Origin: Cryptomeria japonica
Taxonomy: Eukaryota; Streptophyta; Pinopsida; Cupressales; Cupressaceae
Length of the DNA: 64,000 bases
Assembly (NCBI RefSeq): GCF_030272615.1
Contig: NW_026729288.1
Coordinates: 1 to 64,000, forward strand
Reading direction: 5' to 3'
The notes below the pieces were generated by a model. The model searched no databases, was not told the origin of the DNA, and saw nothing but the letters and a program-made list of their open reading frames with translations. The position numbers and the translations under genes were made by a program. Shown here in pieces: positions 24,299 to 36,963 of the stretch (the stretch's first letter is position 1; every line of letters begins with the position of its first letter).

Positions 24299-27200
24299 AT
24301 TTATGCCAAAACAACCACTTTATATCACTAGTTCAAATCAAATATCTATGCCAAAAGATCAGCCTATGCAAATTTTACCACACCAGAAAGTGCCAAAAAG
24401 CCAGCACACAAGGATCGGCTTTTTAATAAAATATCCCAAACCTTTACACATGCAGATTGACCATAGTAAAATAATTGATCGTCTTATTAAAATTGAAGAC
24501 AAATCATCTTTTAGCTAATTAAGCGCTTCCACTATCCACACAATAATGTGTTCCTAAAAAATCGCCCTACAGTAGAGCTTCAAATTTGTCAACTTGGTCT
24601 CCATGATCAACAATTTAATAAAAAATATATATAATTTAAAATACACTAATCAACCATGAAATAAAATCTCCTGTTTTTATTTTATTATTTATACGATGAA
24701 TTCTATAAACTTCAATTCATCGGGATTTTTAAAATCACAGTAGAAACACCTTCGGATTATCATGTCCTCACAAGAACACAAAAATATTATGGCACAAATC
24801 CACATTCCTTTCAGATGCTCAACCTCAATCAAAACCTCTATAAATCTGCAGTCATAATTAAAATAAATTACAAACATGTGAGTACCAAAAAACTAGTGGA
24901 GCTCAAAAAAAGAAAATGCACAGATTGAGATGAATGATAAGCTCTTAATATCTTTGATCAACTTAGGGGTGATTAAAAATACATATCTAATACAGTTCCA
25001 CCTATAATATCAGATGCTATCTAGAATCATGTAATGTTTCATGGATAAGATTAGCATAACCAGGCATTATTCTAACAACTAACCATCTAGCAAACTTACA
25101 TAGAAGAATATTCTAGTTAGAATATCATACACTAACAACACATAGCTTGAAAAATTGGCGTAGGCTATTTTGGGTTCATGGAGGTGCGAGCAAACGTTAA
25201 TCTATAGTAAGTGAAATTGCTCAAACCCACAAAAAGGTCATTTGGAGCTCGTCGATTTTGCACAAGTCACGAGTTTTCTCTTGCACAAGTGTTTATCCTT
25301 TTGTAGACTACGGTCTTCTTCAGCATGGTTTTCTATGTGGTTTTCTTCTATTTTTTTGTGTGTGCCTGGTTTATTCGTGTGTGTACCTAATGTTCAGATT
25401 GCTTTGGAAAACCAGGTGATTTCCCCTGTTGGTAAACTTTTAACTAGCACATTTTTCAAGGACTAGTGCACCCAACACCCCTATTTTGCTAAAATAGGCT
25501 CAACTGTTGAGAGATGAAAGTGGACCTTGTAATTTGCATGAATCTAATTTGTTTTGTTGTCCCATCACAACAAAATGTTTCGAAAAGGTGTGAACTTCAT
25601 ATAAACACAACTCCCTTTCCCATTCTAGGAATCAATGTACTCAATATAGAAAACCAAAAAACCTAGTCAATCAAGCATTCAGGGAGCGAAACGATAAAGA
25701 AGTCCCAATTTGATTATTCAATCATTGAAATATATGCTATAGCAATTATGATCAAGTGTATTATGTAATTCGTACCTAAGATAAGGTGTCATCATTTCAC
25801 CATTTATCATTTGCTTAGCCTCTTTTCTTGTGGGGGCATGCATCCTATCTCATCATTATCATTGTTGAAGAGAGAACACTAATACGCGGTTTGGATAAGG
25901 TAATCCCTTATATGAAATAACCATTTCTCCCAATTTTCTCTATCTACAGGTCCAAATCCGATAACAAGAAAGTTAAAGAAAAGTAGACCAGACATTAGCA
26001 GGCATCACAAAACATTGATTGAACGAAAACCCTAAGAACAGGGCACCCAGCAGTCATTGACCCATATTTTTAAGAGGCAAGTGATCAAATATTGTCGATT
26101 TCATTTTCGATCATCTCTCAATTTTCCCTCAACTTTAGACACGGATCTCCAACGTTTCTCTCTAGTACAATTAGCTTCATATTACAGTCCCAATTTCCTC
26201 TCTATGTCTCCATCTCAGATATGTCTTACTCTTTCTATATTTCATCTTGTATCTACTACATTCTATAAAACTTAGTCATTTTACCATTGTTAGACTAGTT
26301 CATCTATAGACACTTCACTGTCTCCATCTCATGCAACAAAAGGAACAGGAACCTAATTTCGTATCCCTTCCTTAAAGACAACAACTAGTCCTATTCTTAT
26401 TACCAATTATGTTGTGTCAACTAAGATCTTCTAGCTTACATTGGTCAATCGTAGGATCTTGTTTCCTCCATTTCAAGGTTTACATTGATTTATGAGATGG
26501 TATGATTATATATGCTACATAAACCAACATTTTTTAAGGTATGATCCCATATTGTATTGGTATAAAATTGGTGGTACTGAAACCAACATTGATATAGAAA
26601 AAAATAGACATTTTTATTTCTAACGTGTTTCCATCTACATCTTTCACTTGTCTTGCAATTGTGTACATTCTCATGTAAATACCAACGATGTTATACTCGC
26701 GCCCTTTTATGCTTCATACCATAATGTGACTCCTCTAATTCCATAAGACCAGGAGTGCGCAAGGAGTGTAATGCTTCGTGTGGTTCGTGCAACTAAACTC
26801 GGCTTCTATTTGTCGATATGAGCAAAGGTTGTGTTTTTATCACTTAAAATGTGCTTTATATGTTTTCTTAAATGCTCACATATACATACTGGTGGCATAA
26901 AATGAAAGTAAGCGTGTAGGACTCAATAGAATATAAAATAGTGACTAGTGATTTAGAACTTTCCTTGGTGTAACCCAATAAAAAATATTGAAAAGAATGG
27001 AGTTGTACCCTCATCTCTAGTATCAATTAAATGCAAGATTCACAAGCCAACTTCTCAATTTGAGTCTTAAATACAAAGTGGACATTACCTAGCACTTATG
27101 TAATTTCGTACAATATTGTATTCTTGTGGAAAGAGCTTGCTTAACAATATGCTCGAGTTCTACGCTCATTGACTAATTCTCTCCAATGACAAAACTTATG

Positions 27201-28280
27201 TTTCCATGAGTTGAAATCTAGAATCTCCATTTCCAAGTGTTGCACCATCTTATTACTCGACGTTTTTCTTCATCCAAATCTATTGATTGATATCTTCATT
27301 ATTTTATAGTCTCTCTTTTCAATGTCTTCCCCCAAGCTAAACTATGCAACCAAATAGCGTTCACTTCCTTGTCAACCTCAATCAAAACCTAGAATAAAAT
27401 ACATGCACCTAGCTATCAAATATGGAATAAAATACATGCACTTGTCTAAAACAAATTAGCACTCCCCTAAATAAATCATGTAGAAAACTTTCTCCAATAC
27501 CAACCGATCGATAATCAAATCGAATATTCCATTCTAATCTCACCATCGCTGATTTTTGTTCTCTTCACTTATGTGCCGATCCAATGCACTATGCTACTGA
27601 TGTGAACATTCAGAAAGCCAAAATTGGTATCTTCTACATCTACACCTTCCACTTGTATGTGGTCAAATTTTGTGCCTACAATGTTATACATAATATTTCG
27701 CACCCCTTTGTGAATTATAACAATATGTCACCCCTGTAATACCACAAGACTATTTAATAAAGAGTATGTTGACTGAATAAGATTTATGTATTTGAAATAT
27801 GCTTCTTTTTTGTTGTGAGCATGTACTATGTTTTTCATCAACTCAAGACATTATTGTTGCAGTTTCTTAAGAATTTGAGTATCTGCAGTAGTTGCATAGA
27901 ATGAAAATGAGCAAGCTTCAAAGACATAGGTTATATAGACATCGAAGGCATGAAAGAAGAGGTCGTGAAGCTTTAGAATGAACTGATGTATGAAGCTTTA
28001 TTTTATTAGATCATTTATAAATGCATGGGAAAAGTAGAAGATTATGATATTTGCAGATCTCACTGATAATGTATGAGTTATATCTATTATCTTATTCTTG
28101 ATGGAAATGCGATTGCCAATTTCTCAATATGACGACACTTTTATCTTCTTCGTATCAATCAACAAATACCTTGAGATATTGGAAATTATATTCAAAATGC
28201 GCTTACAACTTACCTTAAAATGTGTTACAGCAAAGTTAAATTTTAATGTTGTCATCAAAGGGACAAAACGACATCAATAT

Positions 28281-28500
28281 TTAATTTTCAATCTTTGGAA
28301 TATGATGAGGACATACTGATGTCCAAAACAGATGCTATGAATGGCACAAGAGGACGCCAATAACCCTAAAATGATAGTTTTATTCAACGGTTAATTTTCA
28401 ATCTTTGGAATATGATGAGGACATGCTGATGTCCAAAACAGATACTATGAATGGCACAAGAGGACGCCAATAACCCTAAAATGACAGTTTTATTCAACGG
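28281..28500. repeat. 110-bp tandem duplication, unit 3
   Basis: Copies are 28281-28390 and 28391-28500. The second copy has A at 28444, as in unit 2. Confidence 0.9.
28489..28494 (-). terminator. Poly(A) signal AATAAA, unit 3
   Basis: Proximal signal; the distal one is at 28379-28384. Confidence 0.55.
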
Positions 28501-28557
28501 TGAGAAAAAAGAATTGGGAAAGACGGTCTTCATTGGGAGACCTCTTGTTTGTTTTGT

Positions 28558-29318
28558 TTAGTATGCGAATTTCTTTTGAATGTAATTCACCAGTTCCTGG
28601 GTGATGCGGAAGGCCTTGCTCAAAATGGAATCGGGGAGAGGGGGATTCGCCGCAAACAGAGAATTGGCGATTGTCTGAACTCCGGGAAACTGGCTGCTCA
28701 ATCCAGCTATGGCCACTGCATTTTCATGCCCCACATTCTGCTGGAAATGAACAAGTGCCTTTGGAAACACAAACACATCTCCCTTCTCCAAAGTTTTGCT
28801 GAAAAATTTGTTGCTGGTGTCAATGAAACCCACAAGAAGCTGGCCTTCCAGTAAAACAAGAACTTCGGTGGCTCTTGGGTGTGTGTGAGGAGGATTTATT
28901 CCACCCACTGCGTAGTCGATGCGGACCAACGATATTCCAAACGTATTGAGGCCTGGTATCTGTTTAACGTTCGCCATCGTTACGTTGGAGCCCACATCAT
29001 TGTCGGTGTTCCCTGCCTGCCCAAGTCCCCGGAAGAAGAAATCGTTTGCTGAAACTTGCATTGGGTCTTTGCAAACGAACCCGTTCACCAAAACTGTTTA
29101 AAACAAGATCAAATCAATCTGTCTGTTAGTAACTCGACTCGTCTAATAAGCAAATCATTATCATTGTTTATGTATAAATATTCTCACTCACCGTTGCTTT
29201 CCTCATCTGCAACGCAGAAATCTTGCAAGGGATCCGGATCCCCTGCCATGACCCTGTCGCTGTAACAGCATATCAACAGAAAAAGTCCCAACGTGAAGTA
29301 AATCATGCGGTTAGCCAT
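28558..29318 (-). CDS. Germin-like protein, unit 3 copy, two exons
   Basis: Exon 1 is 29192-29318 and exon 2 is 28558-29093; the intron is 29094-29191. The 220-aa product carries V199I (PDSIL for PDSVL) in the C-terminal helical part that normally packs between subunits. Everything else matches the unit 4 and 5 proteins, including His112, His114, Glu119 and His158. The change is conservative, and no frameshift or premature stop is seen. This copy also has a base change just 5' of the TATA box (C at 29380). That is the only promoter-core difference among the five genes, so any copy-specific difference in expression would be looked for here first. Confidence 0.96.
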
Positions 29319-29485
29319 TGTAATAGAAACGCAGACACAAGAGATCAGGATATGAATGTCTATTACAAACCCATTACACCCTTTATATAGCCCAAACCAT
29401 AACTCTCCGCAAAGACTAATTCATCTTGACTCCGTATATTTCACGGATCCTTCCAGAGTTGTTGCTCTTTTCCTTACGTCACACT
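29319..29485 (-). promoter_or_regulatory. Germin-like gene core promoter, unit 3, with variant next to TATA
   Basis: TATA box at 29390-29381, W-box core at 29426-29431 and TGACGT at 29481-29476. The base just downstream of the TATA box, 29380, is C on + where the other four copies have G. Confidence 0.65.
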
Positions 29486-32128
29486 AAGTCTTACTGCATG
29501 TGGTTGTCTCGCCTGCTACCGCAGATGCATTCTCACCATCCTTTCATTAACGTTGAAATTTTCTATCTTCTCCCTGCCCTGCTGCGTATGCCTATCTCAA
29601 GATCAACTTACCTCCTGCCTTACACGTATTCTCGCCATCGCCATCATTTTAGCAATGTGGAATTGTTTAGACTTAATTGGAACGGTGGGCTTCTTCAAAG
29701 GAAACAATATATAAATCTTTCTCCACCGTGGGAGAATCGGTATGAGAGGAAAGTTTCTTTCTTGGAGTTGGATATTGGCCTAAAGACTGTCCATGCTTTG
29801 TACCCTTTTTCAATGAGATTTTTATCTCTCGTCATTTAAATTAATTTATGTTATTCAATGTTTATTTCTCAGATTGTCTATGTTCTAGGACAGAAAAACA
29901 TTGCTCAAAATAACTTATGTTCATTTACTTTACATTGAATGCGTCGATTAGAATATCTATTTCACATCCATCTACAATTTTGAAGTCAAGTAGGTGTATT
30001 ACTTTTCTTTAGCAGTTTTGGAGACCTAAATTATAGGTTTAAGACAACATATGCAAACATAAGAACCAATTTATGGAGGATAAATGTATAAGAAGATAGA
30101 TTTTGGAGAGGTATTCTACAAGAAAAAAAACTTTTTGGTGGTGTTGAGAATCCCATCTTGGAAGAGACCATGTTGTCCAAGGGATCTAGTATTTAGAATT
30201 ATTTAAGATCGTTTTATTTTTCCAAACCCTAGAGGGTAGATGGGTAGCGGAAATAGAATCAGGTTTTGACATTACAATTCACTAGAATCCATCACCTCTA
30301 TAAGATATAACCTTATTAAGACGTTGATGTCTGATTTTCAGAATGTCATGGGTGAGTAGTTTGAATGCATCTTGAACTACCTTGGGTCAAGGTACAACAG
30401 TGACTAAAAATCGTACCGCTTCCAATACTCATAACTATAATGAATGTAAACCGCGATATTTTAGAGAAAAGAGCCTTCATTCTCAAACTGTTGATGGGTG
30501 CGAAAACATTGCTCACGTTGCGTTGAGTGCGTTGCTTAGATTGTCTCTTTCACATCCATCTACAGTTGAACTCGGCCAAAACTTAATCTTTAGGTGAGTG
30601 TGTTGTTGTAAATGAAGTGCATTGTTGTAAATGAAGTAGGTGTCTTTTCTAGCAGTTTTGGAGATCAAAATTTTACCTTTAGGTGAGTGAATTCTCTTTA
30701 ATAAAGTAGGTTTACTACTTTTTCTAATGTTTGAGATCTGTCTATTTCCATTTTTCGACACCAAAACTTTTCGTCCAGTTGACTGCATTGTCCTCTCGAT
30801 TCTCCTTTTAACAAAGTACATACAGTTGATTTAGATGATTTATTTTTTATTATTTTTGTGAGATATATGTTTATTTAATATTTTTTTTAACTTAATGTTT
30901 TGATGAATTAGTTGTTTGGGGTAACTAAATAGGAAAATATAATATTAAAGATTAGTTTTTTCCTCTTACTTCAATCAAATATATGAGAAAAGTATTTCAT
31001 ATTGATTAGACATTTCATTTTATTTATTTTTATTTATATTGATTGAATTTTCTTTTCTTTTATATCAAATAATATGACAATTATAAATAGTTTATAAAAA
31101 ATATTCAATTTGAGAAGTAAAAAATGCGTTAAAAGTGATATATTGGGATGATTCTTGGTTGGGAAACGTTTAGTTCCATGATCCCTTGTTTACCTATCAA
31201 GAATTATCTTTTTACTCTCTTTGGATAAGGGTGGCTAACTAATGAACTTTTTACAATTAAGAAATCAAAGTGATCAACAATCGAATATAAGGAACAAAGA
31301 GAGTGAGAGGGGGAATAAAATTCTACACCTGATCGATTCATGATTATAATAAGTGGTTCATATTATAGAAGAGCAAGTCAATAAAACAGTTTGGTCATAT
31401 TTTACGCTAGTATAATCTCAGTTTTCTTGATAACTACTCGAGTACATTTTTTTTTAATATCTCTCATAGGTTTTACCTTGTCTTTCATACCACACTCACA
31501 ATCTCCAATTCCCCATTGAGTTTCCACAAATGACTAATACGAAAGGTAAATCTACATCCATGTAAGAGCATGGACACCGGGAGTGATCTAATATTGGATG
31601 CAATTAAGTGAGGAATATTTTTTGAATGAATCCCTATACTTTTGGACCCTTTAATGACATGGTTTGCATAAGTAAGAAAATGTTTATTAATGTAGAGAGC
31701 ATGGTTTTAGGTACTTTTCTATGTGGAGGTGATACAAATATGCATGGGTAGCCTATGCGGTTACAGATGATTGTGGTTCTTCCATCAACGCTATTCTCTT
31801 TTTTATTGAATGATATGGTGTAATAGAAAAGTCAAGAATATACAAGTAGCAATTGCACCTTGGTGTGCAATATGTACGCCGAATAGATGTGGAATGATTA
31901 TTAAAAAAAATTGATCTATTTTTTCATATATTTGTGCAACACGTGAGATAAATTAGCAAACCATTTAGTAAATGATATTATTTATTCAACAAAGGTCCCA
32001 ACATTTGAAAAAATTATAGATCCAAATCAACTATGCATCTACTTAAACGGACAAATGCAATCAAACAAAACCCTTAAACCGGGAATATAATCGAGTTCCA
32101 TTACCAATATTCTTATGTTTTGTTTGAA

Positions 32129-32781
32129 ATAGGGAGAGAAGGAGAGAGGGAGATATAGGGATATAAAGAGAGAGATAGAGGAGGAAGAGTGAGGGAAAGA
32201 TAAAGGAGTGAGGAGATAGAGTTAGGCGATAAATATAGAGAGGAAGATAGAGATCGAGATTGATATAGATATGGAGAAGAATAGGGATATGGATATGAGA
32301 GGAAGAGATAAAGAGAGAGGAGAGAGAAATAGATAGAGATAGAAGAGATAAATATATAGAGAGGGGGAGAGAGAATGAGCGAGGGATAACTTTGAATCAA
32401 TTGTGCATTCATTAATACAAACCAGACATAAGTGAAAGAAAACCTTTCAATCAAAAGATAATTGAACTCCATTACCAATAGGCTCATGTTATGTTTGCAA
32501 TAGTGAGAGGGGAGAGATGAATAGATAAAGAGAGCGAGACATGTCTGGAGATAGGGTGACAGAGGAAGAGAGAGCTAGAGAGGGAGGTGGCAAAGAAATA
32601 GATGGTTAAAGAGAGTGAGACGTGCCTAGATAGAGTGAGAGAGGATGAAAAGGACAAATAAAGAGAGATATAGTTGTAGAGGGATAAGGAGAAATTAAGA
32701 TAAAGATTAGGAGATAGAAACGGATAGAAAAGAAGAGATACAAAGATACAAAAGGGGAGAGAGAGAGAGAGGGAGGGAGGG
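32129..32781. repeat. Doubled GA block, unit 3
   Basis: Same length as in unit 2. The lack of length change in a microsatellite-bearing block points to very recent copying. Confidence 0.85.
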
Positions 32782-33599
32782 ATATTTTTGGGCCAATTTG
32801 TAATTCAAACTCATTAATGAAGATGTTAACATAGGTTGACACCTAGTATGGTGGTTATACCTTTTGTAAATCTTTGAACCAATAGTAATAGTATTAACAT
32901 AGTATTGAATTATTTGTAATTGCCATGTATAACCTCATTTTGTGTGTTTTGTCACGTATGCACTATCCTTTAGTGCATTATCCACTTACACTTCTCAGTA
33001 CATAATACATCTGAGGAATTTTGTAGATAGAGTGGCAAGGGAAGAAGTTACATAGAAGTTGTATACTTCAACACTTCTCTTGTTTGTATTTATTTCTCAC
33101 ATTTGGGAGTCTTAAATTACACACTATAATTATTTTCTCGATATCCATACTTGCCTTGCTTTAGCTTTACAAACAACCTTATGACCACACATAATAAGGT
33201 CAAGTCATCCTAAAGCCCATACAACCTTGCATCCCTCTAATGACATGTGTGGTTAATAATCACATTCTAAACTGAATTAACAATAGCTTCGATTTTATGT
33301 CCAACGACCATTAAGTTTAATTTAATCTAAATTGTTCTGTTGATCTAGATTCTCCTTTAAATAAGAATAATATTTAAGAAGTCATAAACATATAATTTAA
33401 TATTAAATTTTTTAAATACATAATTAATTATTTTAATATTATAAACTTTTAAAAGCAATAAATATTAATAGATAAAAATTTCAAAATAAATTAAAACAAA
33501 TTATTTTTAAAATTCAAAATATAATTTAAAAATAATAATATATAGAACTTTTTACATTTTTAAAAATACTAAAAAATCGAACTATTTCAACAATGAGGT

Positions 33600-34349
33600 T
33601 TAGACCAACCATGCACTACAATTTGCAATCAACAAATAACAAATGGTATGAGCACTAAGTAATTCATCATATATCTTCGCATTTCTCCATCATAATCAGT
33701 AAAATTCAATTAACTTTGAGAAGTAACAAGAACCCATGCAAAATGTAGAAAGACAGCACAAACATCCACCATATCTTCAACAAAACTTATGTATTAATTT
33801 CAACAAGTCTTGGAAACAATCTCTAGCTTCCTCCTCCTACTCTACTTTCTAACAGTTCTGCTCTACTCTATTATCCACCTATTAACCTTTAAAAATGAGA
33901 AGGCAAACCTTATATAGAAGTCTTGATACAAATGAATGTCCGAGATTGATTTGAATTTAATGGCCGAGATTTAACCATGAAACCCTAATTAGGGCTAGTT
34001 ATAACAACAACCACTTTAACCAATGAGAAAACTACAACACTTTGGGCACATGTCCCTCTTTGAATGTGGATCAATGAGAAATGAGATTAGGTACATTGAA
34101 TAATATTTGATGTAATGCCATATGTCACTTGCTCCTCCTTTGATGAGTTAGGTTCAATACACCTACAAGAACTGACTTGGCATCACTGAATTGGTCTATG
34201 ATGATCAAGCACCACCTTAGCTTGCATGTCTCCCTAGCAATATGTCGACACTCCACATCATCCAATTGCTTGATGTGATGGTTCATATTCTCAAATTGCA
34301 TCCTCTTGAAAATCAAGTTTCTAGCTTTGATTAACTCTTCTAAAACTAT
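33600..34349 (-). mobile_element. Possible LTR-retroelement remnant, unit 3
   Basis: Same structure. The open frame runs 34349-34125. Confidence 0.4.
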
Positions 34350-35759
34350 TTATAACATGTAATTTTTTTCATATCAGTTATCTTTTTCTTGAATAATATT
34401 TTAGGAGATTGACAAAATACCTAGGTTTACATTTATTATACTTTTAGTATTGTTATCTATTCTTTCATTGTGGTAGATGTAAAATGTTTCTATCGTAATT
34501 TTGTGGGATACATATATGACTAATCCATTACAATACAAGGAACATTTTGGAGCACCAACAACAACTACGTATTTAGACTTTGTTAGTGTATCTGAATGTT
34601 CCTTCTAGATAAATTTTAGAGTTGATATTAGCTTGTTAGGATGTTGGTTTCTTGGGATTCTATGCCTGTGTGTGATGACATTTCATTATATTAATTAAAA
34701 TATTTCTAATTGATAGAGTTTCTATTTTATTTATGATTTTAATATACATATTTATATAATTTATAAAAAACTTTTCAATAAAATATTTAATATATTTATA
34801 AAAATCTTTATCATAATAATGTATATTTAATTCAAATAAAAATTTCTATCTTAATTTGTTTTAAATTTAATGAAAAATAAATAAATAAGTATAAATTATT
34901 TTGTAATTTATGAAATAGGCTCATGACAATAACTGCATAGTTACTCTCTAGTTGGTATGATGTCAAAAAAATTAGATGCACGTAACATCATTTGGCTACC
35001 AGTTGGAGGAATTGTTGAAGAGATTGTATGGTTAATTAGTAACTTATATTTCATAAGTTTTATTTTTCAAAAAGCTTTGAATGAAACCTACACTAGATGT
35101 GTGTGCATGTAACCACCCAGATGATGGAACTTTACTACATTTTGTGTAGTATAATTCACGAAATGATACTTCATCATTAAAATATGTGAACAATTTTTAA
35201 AATAACCAAATTGGAAAGAGCATAAACAATACGGGGGCAAAAAGAACACAAAATATGCACTAGGAACTATTATTGTCTTCCTCCATAAAAGCCTCCACAA
35301 AAAAGTGCTTGTAATAGGAATAAATCTCTGGAAGCAATTATTCTCATCCAAAATTCATGTAACAAAGATTCATAGTTGACAAAGGATCTTTTCATCAGCA
35401 ATGGAACAAGGGACACTATAGCCTAAAAAGGCAAACGTGACTACCAAAATAAAGTAAAACTAGATGAGGCCATGAGGCAAAACAAAATCTCCACATGCCC
35501 TCTAATGCTAGATAACCGGTCTAAGTGGTGCAAAACATGACCTTGAAGAACTCAAGTAACGGTAAAAAAAGGTTAAAAATTAGACCAAGAAGGAGTCTTG
35601 CGGCCTTGTAAATAGCCAAAATGACATTCATGCAAGGAAAAATTAATAGAGAAAGACAAAACAGTTTTATTCAAATTGTTCAAAATTCATGCAAAAATAG
35701 ATAAGCAACATATGCAACTCTAAGATTGACCAAAAATTGATTTGATTTGACAATATTTA

Positions 35760-36963
35760 TGTTAACAACAGCCAAGAGGGAAGAATGAGAGGGGGGTGAA
35801 TCAGTCTTCACCGGAATAACAAACTTTACCGCAAAACACAGATTTGATAAACTGCAGTAATAAGACAGATAAGAAAATTAATAGCACAACACACAACACT
35901 AAGATTTTGATGCGCAAAACCCAGTTAAGCGAAAAACCATGGTGGGAACCTACCCACAGTAAGATGATACTCTACAATAGTATGTGAAAATATTACAATG
36001 AGGAATGCACATGCATTCAGGCACACTGCCTAGAGCTCACTGCTCAAATAATATTTGCTCGGAAGGCTACAACCCTTAGGGAAGTCTCACTGACTCGCAA
36101 TAAGATTTGGACTACAATTCGAAAGAAATGAACGGAAAGAATAGCATCTCCAAATAGAATCTCACCACAAACTCAACATCGAAGGATACATCACATGTTC
36201 GCACACAAACCTCTCTCTGATAATGAAGACACAACATCAAACAACCAAATTACATGACTATATCACCTATATATATAATTTATCAACCTTGATAACAAGG
36301 TCGGCTAAACCCTCAACCCTCAATTACAAAATTACATCACACGATACAAACACTGACCACCAGACCAATATAGTGGTTTACATAGCATAGCATGGTTCTA
36401 GGTCAAATTCCCAAACACATAACTCCACCGAAAATCACGCAAAGATCAATCGCAACACGCTACACCACCAGAAATGGTGCATAACACACAAATCATCACT
36501 GGTTGATAGAAACCACCAAAAACTCACACAACGATAAATACAGATTGCCAAAACAAATAGGACATAATTAAAAAAAATACCAGCAAGCACATTAGAATCA
36601 TCCACAATAGCTGCACCAACACTACTTTTCAAATCTTCATCGGTCAACGTCTGAAAGCTAAAGAACACAACCAATCAACAACGGCCAGGAAGAAAGATAA
36701 CTTGCGGAGAACCAAATCATGATTCAACTGAAATTAAGATACACAAGACCTTCCCAAGAAATATCCCAAAATCTCAGCACCAGATCTGATCACACCAAAA
36801 TATACCAGAGGATATACCGAACTCTGCGAAACAGTGATCAACAAAGCATCGCTACAAACCGGATCAGAAAATCTTCCCAATCTGCAATCACCAGAGAAAA
36901 TCATAGGAATATGTTGACATCAATGACCACAACATATCCTAGCATGACCAACAATATCCAACA
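35760..36963 (-). mobile_element. Solo LTR, unit 3
   Basis: ATTTA duplications at 35755-35759 and 36964-36968. No length change against the other copies. Confidence 0.88.

Larger units (their letters stand above)
12709..25373. repeat. Tandem repeat unit 2 (12,665 bp)
   Basis: Same order of elements as unit 1 and same length as units 3 to 5. Private single-base changes include a C-to-G inside germin exon 2 (S175T in the protein), a T at 22936 within the spacer before the solo LTR (C in the other units), and an A at the variable site near 14250 (agcAtgtagg). At several sites in its first 3 kb it groups with unit 3 against units 4 and 5. Stretches without a gene match the unit 1 spacers: 12709-13897, 18001-19398, 20165-20695, 21685-23089 and 24304-25373. 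I recognise nothing further in these. Confidence 0.97.
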
